This document shows, piece by piece, positions 24,778 through 35,568 of a DNA stretch of 64,000 nt. The position numbers and the translations under genes are program-made. The stretch's first letter is position 1. Every line of letters begins with the position of its first letter. The notes beneath the pieces were generated by a model that had not been told where the DNA came from, did no database searches, and was given only the letters and a program-made list of their open reading frames with translations. Where the stretch lies: contig JAEWDF010000036.1 of the NCBI GenBank assembly GCA_023390245.1, positions 14,005 through 78,004 on the forward strand, read 5' to 3'. This DNA is from Pseudomonadota bacterium (GTDB lineage: Bacteria > Pseudomonadota > Alphaproteobacteria > Caulobacterales > Caulobacteraceae).

Positions 24778-25068
24778 TCAATGCGACGCCCTGGGTTCGC
24801 GGCCGAAGGCGACCCGCAGTTCATCCTTGGCCTTTTCCAGCACCTTCACGCGCTCGGCCGGCAGGTTTTCCCCGGCGCGATTGATGTAGAAGGTCAGCAT
24901 GGACATGGCCGACTGGAAGGGCGTGCCCTTCTTGCGGCGGCTGTGTTCGGCGCTGCGCTTCAGGGATCGGGCGATCGTCTTGGGATCGTCGGATTCGAAC
25001 AGGTGCGGCTTCACGTCCAGGGCGTCGCTGGTGTCGGTGACGTGCTGGGACCATTTCCTCGTCGGCAT
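24778..25068 (-). CDS. DUF3175 family protein
   Basis: The 96-residue soluble protein begins MPTRKWSQHVT and matches the DUF3175 pattern: DPKTIARSLKRSAEHSRRKKGTPFQSAMSMLTFYINRAG across residues 28-66, given as positions. Function is unknown; the proteins are small and basic. AAGGAGAG lies eight bases before the ATG at 25068. It is downstream of pth on the same strand with a 50-base gap. Confidence 0.8.
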   Translation of the reverse strand: MPTRKWSQHVTDTSDALDVKPHLFESDDPKTIARSLKRSAEHSRRKKGTPFQSAMSMLTFYINRAGENLPAERVKVLEKAKDELRVAFGREPRASH

Positions 25069-25118
25069 GGCGAGCTCTCCTTGCACAAGGGAGAACCCGG
25101 AGGTCCGGCGTAGTGTTC

Positions 25119-25739
25119 CTACAGTTCGCCGCGCGCCGCCTGGCGGGGGCTGAACTTGGGCGCGGGGGCCAGGCGCATCACCTCGCCCTGGTAGCGCTCG
25201 TCGTCGCCGGCCAGGGCGAAGGGCAGGGCGTCGGCGCAGGCCTGGAGCAGGGCGTTCAACCACGGCTGGTCCGCCTTGTGGAAGTCGCCCAGCACATGCG
25301 GCATGACCAGATGCTTCTCGCCCGGATGGCCGATGCCCATGCGGGCGCGGCGGAAGTCGGGACCGATCTGGCTGATCAGCGATCGTATGCCGTTCTGGCC
25401 CGCCGCGCCGCCGCCGGTCTTCATGCGGAAGCGGCCGGGCGCCAGATCGATCTCGTCGTGGAAGACGATGATCTCGGACGGCTTGATCTTGTAGAAGCGC
25501 GCCGCCTCTCCGACGGCGCGGCCGCTCTCGTTCATATAGGTCTGGGGCTTCATCAGCAGGACCCTGACCGGGCCGTCCGGCGTGTCGACCTCGCCCTCGC
25601 TGACGATCGACTGGAACTTGGCCCGAGCGGTCCCGAAGCGCCAGCGGCGCGCGATCTCGTCGGCCGCCATGAAGCCGATGTTGTGCCGGTTCTTCTCGTA
25701 CTTCGCGCCCGGATTGCCGAGCCCCGCGATGATGATCAT
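25119..25739 (-). CDS. pth: Peptidyl-tRNA hydrolase
   Basis: Pth frees tRNA from peptidyl-tRNA dropped by ribosomes. The 206-residue sequence has GLGNPGAKYEKNRHNIGF with the catalytic His, MKPQTYMNESG, and FHDEIDLAPGRFR with the catalytic Asp, then GGGAAGQNG. All are family hallmarks. In many bacteria pth directly follows rplY; here a toxin-antitoxin module separates them, five bases upstream of the pth start. Confidence 0.97.
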   Translation of the reverse strand: MIIIAGLGNPGAKYEKNRHNIGFMAADEIARRWRFGTARAKFQSIVSEGEVDTPDGPVRVLLMKPQTYMNESGRAVGEAARFYKIKPSEIIVFHDEIDLAPGRFRMKTGGGAAGQNGIRSLISQIGPDFRRARMGIGHPGEKHLVMPHVLGDFHKADQPWLNALLQACADALPFALAGDDERYQGEVMRLAPAPKFSPRQAARGEL

Positions 25740-25744
25740 GACGT

Positions 25745-26071
25745 TCAGTCGCCCAGACCGAGGACGAACATCAAGCTGGAATCGAGCGCGCTCAGTTCAG
25801 CGGCTGTGAGTTGTCCGATGCGTTCGCGACACCGCCGACGCGGCACGGCCGTCACCTTGTCGGTCATGATCACGGAAGGCGCGCCCAGGCCATTCTCAGG
25901 CCCAGGGGCGATCATCATCCGGAAAGGACCCGCCGTCGAGGCGTCGGATGTCATGGGACAGACCAGCAGGCTTTCGGCGTCGAACAGCGCCTCGCTCTGC
26001 ACGAGCACGGCGGGCCGCGGCTTGCCGTAGTCGCCGGACAGGACGACGATCAGAAGGTCGCCGCGCTTCAT
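25745..26071 (-). CDS. MazF/PemK-family mRNA interferase toxin
   Basis: The 108-residue protein starts KRGDLLIVVLSGDYGKPRPAVLVQ over residues 2-25 and shows LLVCPMTSD, PFRMMI, NGL and a SVIMTDK segment, the standard MazF fold and active-site pattern for ribosome-independent mRNA cleavage. Its ATG overlaps the antitoxin stop (ATGA). It ends five bases before the pth start, so transcription could continue into pth. Confidence 0.9.
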   Translation of the reverse strand: MKRGDLLIVVLSGDYGKPRPAVLVQSEALFDAESLLVCPMTSDASTAGPFRMMIAPGPENGLGAPSVIMTDKVTAVPRRRCRERIGQLTAAELSALDSSLMFVLGLGD

Positions 26072-26289
26072 TCAGGAAGCGAGGCCCATAGATCGGCGGT
26101 TATCTCTTCCATGTCGGCCAGGACCTGGGCGTCCTCTTCGGAGGCGTTGATGCGGTCCACGGCGTCGCGAATTCGATCCCGCACGCCCGGCGCTTCGAGA
26201 TCGACCACCCAGCGGCGCACTTCCTTGTACCCGCGCGCGCGCATGTCGCCGGGGTCGGACTCCTCGGAAGGGGGGGGCGCGCCGTCCAT
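26068..26289 (-). CDS. MazE-like antitoxin
   Basis: The 73-residue product is acidic overall with a central RARGYKEVRRWVVDL segment resembling MazE-family antitoxins that pair with MazF, and an acidic C-terminal tail likely to bind the toxin. ATG at 26289 is preferred: a consensus-like promoter ends seven bases before it, so the mRNA may be leaderless. Its stop overlaps the toxin start by four bases. Exact family assignment is less certain than for the toxin. Confidence 0.78.
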   Translation of the reverse strand: MDGAPPPSEESDPGDMRARGYKEVRRWVVDLEAPGVRDRIRDAVDRINASEEDAQVLADMEEITADLWASLPE

Positions 26290-26296
26290 GTGCTGG

Positions 26297-26325
26297 AATT
26301 TAGGACAGCCGGTCCTTCCGGTCAA
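26297..26325 (-). promoter_or_regulatory. Promoter of the mazEF-like module
   Basis: On the minus strand TTGACC is followed after 17 bases by TAAATT, and the antitoxin ATG comes only seven bases after the -10 element. GGAC-N5-GTCC lies between the hexamers and could be the autoregulation site. The -35 box directly abuts the T-run of the rplY terminator. Confidence 0.65.
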
Positions 26326-26358
26326 AGAAAAGCCCCGCCGCGGCGAACCGGGCGGGGC
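26326..26358 (-). terminator. Rho-independent terminator of rplY
   Basis: On the minus strand GCCCCGCC (26358-26351) pairs with GGCGGGGC (26339-26332) and is followed by TTTTCTT (26331-26325). It sits 26 bases after the rplY stop. Confidence 0.85.
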
Positions 26359-26383
26359 GTAATCCTCGCGAAGGATGGAAGGC

Positions 26384-27025
26384 TCAGTCTTCGCTCTTCT
26401 CTTCAGTGGTTTCGGCCGGGGCCTCCGCGGCGTCCGCGGCCTCGTCGGCGGCGGCCGACAGGGCGGCCGAGGACACCTTGATGGTCGCGATCACGAAGTC
26501 GCGGTCGCCGATGGTCGGCTCGGCGCCCTTCAGGTCGATGTCCGAAATGCGGATGGTGTCGCCCATCTTGTGGTTCATCAGGTCGACGACCAGCTCTTCC
26601 GGGATGCGGTCGGCGCGGACCGACACTTCCACGGCGTGACGGACGACTTCCAGCGAACCGCCCTGGCGGTTGAAGGGGGCGTCTTCCAGGTTCTTGAAGT
26701 GGACCGGAACCTCGATCTTGATCGTGCCCTTCTCGTCGACGCGCATCAGGTCGAAGTGCATCGGACGGTCGGTGACCGGGTCGAACTGGACGTCCTTGGC
26801 GATGACCGGCTGGGTCTCGTCGCCGTACTTCAGCGTCACCAGGTGGCCCAGCAGCTTGCCGGTGTAGAGCGACTTGCGGAAGTCCTTCTCGTTCACCGCG
26901 ATGGCGACCGGGGCCTTGTCGCCGCCGTACAGCACGCCCGGCACGGCGCCGGCGCGACGCGCGGCGCGGGCGCCGCCGGTGCCGACGCCTTCACGGACGT
27001 CCACGTTTAGAATGATCTCGGCCAT
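26384..27025 (-). CDS. rplY: 50S ribosomal protein L25 (Ctc-type)
   Basis: L25/Ctc binds 5S rRNA in the large subunit. The 213-residue product has the N-terminal L25 domain (EGVGTGGARAARRAGAVPGVLYGG region, residues 12-35) and the C-terminal beta domain typical of the long Ctc form, ending in an Ala/Glu-rich acidic tail. The start ATG at 27025 is clear. A strong terminator follows, after which the mazEF-like module and pth begin on the same strand. Confidence 0.96.
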   Translation of the reverse strand: MAEIILNVDVREGVGTGGARAARRAGAVPGVLYGGDKAPVAIAVNEKDFRKSLYTGKLLGHLVTLKYGDETQPVIAKDVQFDPVTDRPMHFDLMRVDEKGTIKIEVPVHFKNLEDAPFNRQGGSLEVVRHAVEVSVRADRIPEELVVDLMNHKMGDTIRISDIDLKGAEPTIGDRDFVIATIKVSSAALSAAADEAADAAEAPAETTEEKSED

Positions 27026-27162
27026 CTGGCTGCCTCAACAAACAACGGAAACGCCGCGCTGACGAAAGGGCCCGCGCGGCGGGGTCATGAACCCTCGAAT
27101 TCAAGAGCGCGGGCTATTACACGCATCGCGGCCTGGGCGCAACCGCCTGGATCGGCCGCCGC

Positions 27163-29454
<2,292 letters not shown>

Positions 29455-29593
29455 GCCGTCCCCTTTCGAGCGCAAGCCTCGCCGAAAGTCCTAAAGAAAA
29501 CGTGCGATGAGGGCGGCGACGGGCGCGCCCTGTCGGCGCGTCGTCACAGAATCCGTGCAAGGATGGACGTTCGTCGTTCGGATGCGTCCGCCC

Positions 29594-31003
29594 ATGCCCT
29601 ATGAATTCCAGACATCGCCCGTCGCGCCGACGCCCGCGTCCCGCATGTGGACCGTGGGCGCCAGCATCGCGATCGCCGTGACGGTGCTGCTGGCCTTGGC
29701 GATCGCCCATCCGGAGCTGGCCGGCTGGCTGGTCGGCGGGGCGGCGGCGACGGCCGGGTCGGCCTGGCTGCTGAATGCGCATCCGCGCCGAACAGCCGCG
29801 ACGGCGGCGACCGAGACGCGCGACGCCGACGCCGAGCCGGACGGGGTCGAGGCCCACCTGCTGGACCAGGTCTTCGAAGGGCTGGACGATCCCGTGCTGG
29901 TCGTCAGCGGCGGAGAGCCCGACGACATCGCGGGGCGGCGGGTGATCATGGCCAATGCGGCCGCCCGCGACCTGCTGCGCATCCAGCGGCAGGGGGCGCT
30001 GCTGGTCCAGGTCATGCGCGAGCCGGGCGTGCTGGAGGCGGTGGACGAGGCGTTGTTCGGCGGCGTGTCGCGCACCACCGACTACGCCACCGGAGGGCAG
30101 AGGGACCGGCGCTGGCGCGCATGGACGCGGCCGCTGGGGGAGGATGGCCCGCCGCTGGCCCTGATCGTGCTGCGCGACGAGACCGACGCGCGGCGAAGCG
30201 AGATGATGCGCGTCGACTTCCTGGCCAACGCCAGCCATGAGCTGCGCACGCCGCTGGCCTCGCTGAGCGGCTTCATCGAAACGCTGAAGGGCCATGCGCG
30301 CGAGGATTCGGCGGCCCGCGACCGCTTCCTGGACATCATGGCCGCCCAGGCCGAACGGATGACGCGCCTGGTCGCCGACCTGCTGTCGCTGAGCCGGATC
30401 GAACTGAACGAGCATATTCCGCCTTCCGGCCGCGTCGACCTGGATCGCGCCGCCGGCGACGTGGTCGATGCGGTCAGCGTGCTGGTCCAGGAGAAGCAGG
30501 TGACGGTGGCGCTGGATCGCGGCGAGGCGCGGGCCTCGGTCAACGGCGACCGCGACGAGATTATCCAGGTGGTGCAGAACCTGCTGGACAACGCCTTGAA
30601 ATATTCGACCGCGGGCGGGCGGGTGGAGGTGACGGTGTGCGCCGACCTGTCGTTCGACGAGGCCTCGGCGGCGCGGATGCCGGGGGCGAACCGCCTGCCT
30701 CTGGTGTCGCCGGACCGTTCGGCGGGGACCGCCTATGCGGCGGTGACGGTGCGCGACCACGGTCCCGGCATGGCGCGCGAATACCTGCCGCGCCTGACCG
30801 AGCGCTTCTACCGCATCGAGGGCCAGAAGAGCGGCGAACGGCAGGGCACCGGCCTGGGGCTGGCCATCGTCAAGCACATCATCAACCGCCACCAGGGCGG
30901 TCTGATGGTCGAGAGCGCCCCGGGGCAGGGCGCGGCCTTCACCGCCTGGTTCCCGATGACGGCGCAGCGGCGCGAGGCGGCGCCGATCGCCCGCCTGGGG
31001 TGA
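29594..31003 (+). CDS. phoR: Phosphate regulon sensor histidine kinase
   Basis: The 469-residue kinase has two N-terminal membrane segments (about residues 17-36 and 38-57), a PAS-like region, HisKA with LANASHELRTPLASL (phospho-His), and HATPase with NLLDNALKYS, VRDHGPGM and GTGLGLAI. It phosphorylates PhoB under phosphate limitation. Identity rests on sequence type plus the following pst-phoU-phoB genes. The start ATG at 29594 is preferred; ATG at 29582 is possible. No clear ribosome binding site precedes either. Confidence 0.92.
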   Translation: MPYEFQTSPVAPTPASRMWTVGASIAIAVTVLLALAIAHPELAGWLVGGAAATAGSAWLLNAHPRRTAATAATETRDADAEPDGVEAHLLDQVFEGLDDPVLVVSGGEPDDIAGRRVIMANAAARDLLRIQRQGALLVQVMREPGVLEAVDEALFGGVSRTTDYATGGQRDRRWRAWTRPLGEDGPPLALIVLRDETDARRSEMMRVDFLANASHELRTPLASLSGFIETLKGHAREDSAARDRFLDIMAAQAERMTRLVADLLSLSRIELNEHIPPSGRVDLDRAAGDVVDAVSVLVQEKQVTVALDRGEARASVNGDRDEIIQVVQNLLDNALKYSTAGGRVEVTVCADLSFDEASAARMPGANRLPLVSPDRSAGTAYAAVTVRDHGPGMAREYLPRLTERFYRIEGQKSGERQGTGLGLAIVKHIINRHQGGLMVESAPGQGAAFTAWFPMTAQRREAAPIARLG

Positions 31004-31022
31004 GGCGCGGGCGGCCCGGCCG

Positions 31023-31062
31023 CTGTAATGGAACTGTCATGCGGCTGTCTTAATCCGCTGAC
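31023..31062 (+). promoter_or_regulatory. Phased Pho box array before pstC
   Basis: CTGTAAT (31023-31029), CTGTCAT (31034-31040) and CTGTCTT (31045-31051) are seven-base units at exact 11-base spacing, with a degenerate fourth unit CGCTGAC at 31056-31062. This is the direct-repeat pattern bound by PhoB dimers. It lies about 90-120 bases before pstC. Confidence 0.85.
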
Positions 31063-31142
31063 CATTCACGGGCAGAAGTCGCGCCACGTCGAACCGGGCG
31101 CTCCGGTTCCGACGATTCGCGCCGTTTCCGCCCGGACTTCGA

Positions 31143-32573
31143 ATGATCTGGATCTGCCTGCTGGTCATCCTCGCGCTCGGCGCGGCCGCCTTCGTGGGCG
31201 GCCGGGCGCTGGCGCGGCGGCGGCTGGCGGGGACGACAGCCCATTCGCGTCCGGCCCAGCACGGCGCCTACGCCTTGATCTGGGTGGCGATCCCGGCGCT
31301 GGCCGTCCTGGTCCTGTCGGGCGCCTTCGCCGCGCCGCTGGAACGGCAGCTGATCGCTGCGGGTACGCCTGACGCCGTCGCCGCGCTTGAGCCTTTCCGC
31401 CGTGACGCCTTCTTCGCCGACGCTCACCGCGTCGGCCGGGGACAGCCCGCACTCCAGATCTGGGAGCAGCCGCTGGCCGAGCAGCTGCCGGCCGAGGCGC
31501 GCCGCATGGTGCGCACCGAGCGCACCCTGCAATGGGGCGCGGTCTTCGCCGCCCTGCTGGCCGCCGCCATGGGCGGCCTGTTCGCCTTCAGTCAGGTTCG
31601 GCCGCAGACCCGCGCCCGCAACCGCGTCGAGGGCTGGGTCTGGGGCGCGCTGTTCATCTGCTCGGTGGTGGCCATCCTGACGACGGTCGGCATCATCTCC
31701 TCCCTGGCGTTCGATTCCCTGCGCTTCTTCCAGCGCGTGCCGGTGACCGAGTTCCTGTTCGGAACGCAATGGAGCCCCCAGATCGCGATCCGCGCCGACC
31801 AGGTCGGATCGACCGGCGCCTTCGGGGCCGTGCCGCTGTTCGTCGGCACGCTGCTGATCATGCTGATCGCCATGGCGGTGGCCGGCCCCATCGGCCTGCT
31901 GTCGGCCATCTACCTGTCGGAATACGCCGGGCGCGGAACGCGCGCCGTCATCAAGCCGGTGCTGGAGATCCTGGCCGGGGTGCCGACGGTGGTCTACGGC
32001 TTCTTCGCCGCCCTGACGGTGGGGCCGGCGCTGCGGGTCTTCTTCAACGAGATCGGCCTGTTCCTGATCGGCGGGCCGCTGGATGGCGTCGGCCAGTACC
32101 TGGCGCTGGTGCAGAACCAGATGGCGCTGACCGCCGGGGCGGTGATGGGCATCATGCTGATCCCGTTCGTCTCGTCCCTGTCGGACGACATCCTGAACGC
32201 GGTGCCGCAGAGCCTGCGCGACGGCTCCTTCGCCATGGGCGCGACCCAGTCCGAGACGGTCAAACGCGTGCTGCTGCCGGCCGCCCTGCCGGGCATCGCC
32301 GGCGCCCTGCTGCTGGCCGTGTCGCGCGCCATCGGCGAGACGATGATCGTGACCATGGCCGCCGGCCTGGCGGCCAATCTGACGCTCAATCCGCTGGACA
32401 CGGTGACGACGGTGACGGTGCAGATCGTCACCCTGCTGACCGGCGACCAGGAGTTCAACAGCGCCAAGACCCTGTCGGCCTTCGGCCTGGGGCTGACGCT
32501 GTTCCTCGTGACGCTGATGCTGAACATCGTGGCCCAGCGCATCGTCCAGACCTACCGGGAACAGTATGACTGA
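31143..32573 (+). CDS. pstC: Phosphate ABC transporter permease PstC
   Basis: The 476-residue permease has an extended N-terminal region with a membrane segment at residues 1-20, then the six-helix transporter core. Family features are SSLAFDSLRFFQRVPVTEFLFG, the GPIGLLSAIYLSEYA segment, VPTVVYGFFA and the ABC-coupling loop SLRDGSFAMGATQSET. The gene overlaps pstA by eight bases. No pstS gene is in the window, so the binding protein is encoded elsewhere. Confidence 0.95.
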   Translation: MIWICLLVILALGAAAFVGGRALARRRLAGTTAHSRPAQHGAYALIWVAIPALAVLVLSGAFAAPLERQLIAAGTPDAVAALEPFRRDAFFADAHRVGRGQPALQIWEQPLAEQLPAEARRMVRTERTLQWGAVFAALLAAAMGGLFAFSQVRPQTRARNRVEGWVWGALFICSVVAILTTVGIISSLAFDSLRFFQRVPVTEFLFGTQWSPQIAIRADQVGSTGAFGAVPLFVGTLLIMLIAMAVAGPIGLLSAIYLSEYAGRGTRAVIKPVLEILAGVPTVVYGFFAALTVGPALRVFFNEIGLFLIGGPLDGVGQYLALVQNQMALTAGAVMGIMLIPFVSSLSDDILNAVPQSLRDGSFAMGATQSETVKRVLLPAALPGIAGALLLAVSRAIGETMIVTMAAGLAANLTLNPLDTVTTVTVQIVTLLTGDQEFNSAKTLSAFGLGLTLFLVTLMLNIVAQRIVQTYREQYD

Positions 32574-33867
32574 CGCGACCCCCGAACAGATCGGCGCGGC
32601 CGCGGACAAGCGCCTGGAACGCCTGCGCGCCGGGCTGAAGCGCCGCCACGCGCGCGAGCGCCGCTTCAAGCTGTACGGCCGCCTGGCCATCGGCGCGGCG
32701 GTGGTCTTCCTGGTCATCCTGCTGGCCCGGATCATCGACCAGGGCCACACCGCCTTCTACGCCCACAGCGTCACCGTGCCGGTCTACATGGATCCGGCGC
32801 GGATCGACCGCGCCTATCCGCAGGGCTCCAACTTCGAGCAGCTGGCCGCCGAGCAGCAGTTGCATCGCTGGGGTGTCCAGGACGACGAACAGGGCACGGC
32901 CGCGCGCGACATGAAGGCGCTGTTCTCGTCCGAGCTGAAATTCGTCGCCGCCGACCTGGTCGCGCGCCGCGGCGACGTGATCGGCGAGACGGTGCCCCTG
33001 GCCGCGCCCCTGTCCGACGACGCCGACCTGTACCTGAAGGGCGAGATGTCGCGCGACGTGCCCCAGGACCAGCGCCGCCTGAACGACCGCCAACTGGACT
33101 GGCTGGACCGGATGAAGGCCGAAGGCGTGATCGGCGCCCACTTCAACACGGCCCTGTTCACCAACGGCGATTCCACCCAGCCCGAGCTGGCGGGGGTGCT
33201 GGGCGCGGTGGTCGGCTCGGCCCTGATGCTGCTGGTCACGGCCCTGATCGCCATTCCGATCGGCGTCGGCGCCGCCGTCTGGCTGGAGGAGTTCGCGCCC
33301 AAGAACCGCTGGACCGACATCATCGAGGTCAACATCAACAACCTGGCCGCCGTGCCGTCGATCGTCTACGGCCTGCTGGGACTGGCGCTGTTCATCAACT
33401 GGATGCACCTGCCGCGCGCCAGCCCGATCGTCGGCGGCCTGGTGCTGGCGCTGATGGCCCTGCCGACCCTGATCATCGCCACGCGCTCGTCGCTGAAGGC
33501 GGTGCCGCCGTCGATCCGCGAGGCCGCCCTGGCCATGGGCGCCAGCCGGACGCAGACCGTGTTCAGCCACGTTCTGCCCCTGGCCATGCCCGGCGTGATG
33601 ACCGGCGCCATCATCTCCATGGCTCATGCGCTGGGCGAGACCGCGCCGCTGTTGCTGATCGGCATGGTCAGCTTCGTGCCCGGCGTGCCGCACGCCATCG
33701 ACCAGCCGGTCGGGGCGCTGCCGTCGCTGATCTACATCTGGGAGAACGCCTCGGAGCGGGCGTTCCACGAACGCACCGCCGCCGCGATCATGGTCCTGCT
33801 GGCCTTCATGATCGTGATGAACGCGGCGGCCATCGTCCTGAGGCGGCGCTTCGAGCGCCGGTGGTGA
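32566..33867 (+). CDS. pstA: Phosphate ABC transporter permease PstA
   Basis: The 433-residue protein has an N-terminal DUF3333 region (about residues 1-190) with one membrane anchor near 45-65, followed by the permease core with GVGAAVWLEEFAPKNRW, VPSIVYGLLGL and the coupling loop IREAALAMGASRTQT. The large periplasmic insert between anchor and core is typical of this long alphaproteobacterial form. It follows pstC with overlap and precedes pstB by four bases. Confidence 0.95.
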   Translation: MTDATPEQIGAAADKRLERLRAGLKRRHARERRFKLYGRLAIGAAVVFLVILLARIIDQGHTAFYAHSVTVPVYMDPARIDRAYPQGSNFEQLAAEQQLHRWGVQDDEQGTAARDMKALFSSELKFVAADLVARRGDVIGETVPLAAPLSDDADLYLKGEMSRDVPQDQRRLNDRQLDWLDRMKAEGVIGAHFNTALFTNGDSTQPELAGVLGAVVGSALMLLVTALIAIPIGVGAAVWLEEFAPKNRWTDIIEVNINNLAAVPSIVYGLLGLALFINWMHLPRASPIVGGLVLALMALPTLIIATRSSLKAVPPSIREAALAMGASRTQTVFSHVLPLAMPGVMTGAIISMAHALGETAPLLLIGMVSFVPGVPHAIDQPVGALPSLIYIWENASERAFHERTAAAIMVLLAFMIVMNAAAIVLRRRFERRW

Positions 33868-33871
33868 GAGA

Positions 33872-34816
33872 ATGAAGTTCCGCATCTTCCGCGCGCCCGA
33901 CGGCCAGAACGACGGCGGCGATCCGACCGAGCGTCCGCGCATGGGCGGCGACATCCTGCCCGAGGTCGCGCCCGCCAAGGCCGGTGAACGCGTGGAGCCG
34001 CGGCTGGAGGACGCCGAGCCGACGCCGGGCCCGACGGTCGTGGACAGCCCGCCGCTCGGGCCGATCAAGATCGCCGCGCGCGACGTGTCGGTCTTCTACG
34101 GCGACAAGCAGGCCCTGTACGACGTCTCTCTGGACATCCCGGACAAGACCGTGACGGCCTTCATCGGCCCGTCGGGCTGCGGCAAGTCGACCTTCCTGCG
34201 GACCATGAACCGCATGAACGACACCATCGCCGGCGCGCGCGTCGCCGGCCGGATCGCCATGGACGGCGAGGACATCAACGACCGCGCGGTCGATCCCGTC
34301 CTGCTGCGCGCCCGCGTCGGCATGGTGTTCCAGCGCCCGAACCCCTTCCCCAAGTCGATCTACGAGAATGTCGCCTACGGCCCGAAGATCCACGGCCTGG
34401 TCACCGCCAAGTCGGAGATGGACGGCGTGGTCGAAAGCGCCCTGAAGCGCGCCGGCCTGTGGGACGAGGTCGCCGACCGCTTAGGCCAGTCGGCCATGGG
34501 CCTGTCGGGCGGCCAGCAGCAGCGCCTGGTCATCGCCCGCGCCATCGCCGTGAACCCGGAAGTGATCCTGATGGACGAGCCGTGCTCGGCGCTGGACCCC
34601 ATCGCCACAGCGCGGATCGAGGAACTGATCGACGAACTGCGCGAGCGGTTCTGCATCGTCATCGTCACCCATTCGATGGCCCAGGCCGCGCGGGTGTCGC
34701 AACGCACCGCCTTCTTCCACATGGGCCGCCTGGTCGAGACCGGCGACACCGAGGACATCTTCCAGAATCCGCGCGAACGGCGCACGCTCGACTACATCAC
34801 GGGACGCTTCGGCTAA
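33872..34816 (+). CDS. pstB: Phosphate ABC transporter ATP-binding protein PstB
   Basis: The 314-residue ATPase has Walker A GPSGCGKST, signature LSGGQQQR and Walker B VILMDEPCSALDP, with the His switch in VTHSMAQ. Compared with the usual 250-260 residues, there are about 55 extra N-terminal residues rich in Pro, Asp and Glu, and apparently disordered. GAGAGA precedes the chosen ATG, which favours the long form. PstB powers phosphate import and signals to PhoR through PhoU. Confidence 0.96.
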   Translation: MKFRIFRAPDGQNDGGDPTERPRMGGDILPEVAPAKAGERVEPRLEDAEPTPGPTVVDSPPLGPIKIAARDVSVFYGDKQALYDVSLDIPDKTVTAFIGPSGCGKSTFLRTMNRMNDTIAGARVAGRIAMDGEDINDRAVDPVLLRARVGMVFQRPNPFPKSIYENVAYGPKIHGLVTAKSEMDGVVESALKRAGLWDEVADRLGQSAMGLSGGQQQRLVIARAIAVNPEVILMDEPCSALDPIATARIEELIDELRERFCIVIVTHSMAQAARVSQRTAFFHMGRLVETGDTEDIFQNPRERRTLDYITGRFG

Positions 34817-34820
34817 TCCG

Positions 34821-35552
34821 ATGAACCAGCACACCGTCAAGGCCTACGGCGACGAACTGAACCAGATCACGGCCGAGGTCGCCCGCATGGGCGGCCTGGC
34901 CGAGGCCCAGGTCGCGGACGCCATCGAGTCGGTCGCCCGGCGCGACATCGCCCTGGCGCGCGCGGTGGTCGACCGGGACCTGAAGCTGGACGCCCTGCAT
35001 CGCGACATCGAGAAGAAGGCCATCCGCCTGATCGCCCTGCGCCAGCCGGTCGCCAGCGACCTGCGCCGCACGCTGGGGGCGATGAAGATGGCCTCGGACC
35101 TGGAGCGCACCGGCGACCTGGCCAAGAACATCGCCAAGCGCGCCCTGATCCTGGCCGAGGCGGAGCCGATGCAGCCGCTGACCCGCTCGATCGAGCGCAT
35201 GGGCCGGCTGGTGTCGAACCGCCTGCGCGACGTGCTGGACGCCTACACCGCCTCGGAACTGGATCGCGCCATGGCGGTCTGGCAGACCGACGACGAGGTG
35301 GACGAGCACTACAACGCCCTGTTCCGTGAACTGCTCACCTATATGATGGGCGACCCGCGCACGATCGGCGCCTGCACCCATCTGCTGTTCATGGCCAAAA
35401 ACCTGGAGCGGATCGGCGACCACGCCACCAACATCGCCGAGACGGTCCATTACGAAATCACGGGCGACGACATCATCGGCGAACGGCCGCGCGCCGCCGC
35501 CGCCTCGACCGACGAACCGCCGACGCCCAACTTGGACACCGATCCGAACTGA
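34821..35552 (+). CDS. phoU: Phosphate signalling protein PhoU
   Basis: The 243-residue protein has two PhoU three-helix repeats, each with a metal-binding acidic motif: DLERTGDLAKNI in the first and NLERIGDHATNI in the second. PhoU links the Pst transporter to PhoR and lowers Pho output when phosphate is plentiful. It is four bases after pstB and sixteen bases before phoB in one operon. Confidence 0.96.
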   Translation: MNQHTVKAYGDELNQITAEVARMGGLAEAQVADAIESVARRDIALARAVVDRDLKLDALHRDIEKKAIRLIALRQPVASDLRRTLGAMKMASDLERTGDLAKNIAKRALILAEAEPMQPLTRSIERMGRLVSNRLRDVLDAYTASELDRAMAVWQTDDEVDEHYNALFRELLTYMMGDPRTIGACTHLLFMAKNLERIGDHATNIAETVHYEITGDDIIGERPRAAAASTDEPPTPNLDTDPN

Positions 35553-35568
35553 TACGCGGAGAACCGAC

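Noticed and set aside
29530..29547. Possible Pho box before phoR (CTGTCGG then TCGTCAC)
   Set aside because: The second unit matches the consensus poorly, and no third phased unit supports it.
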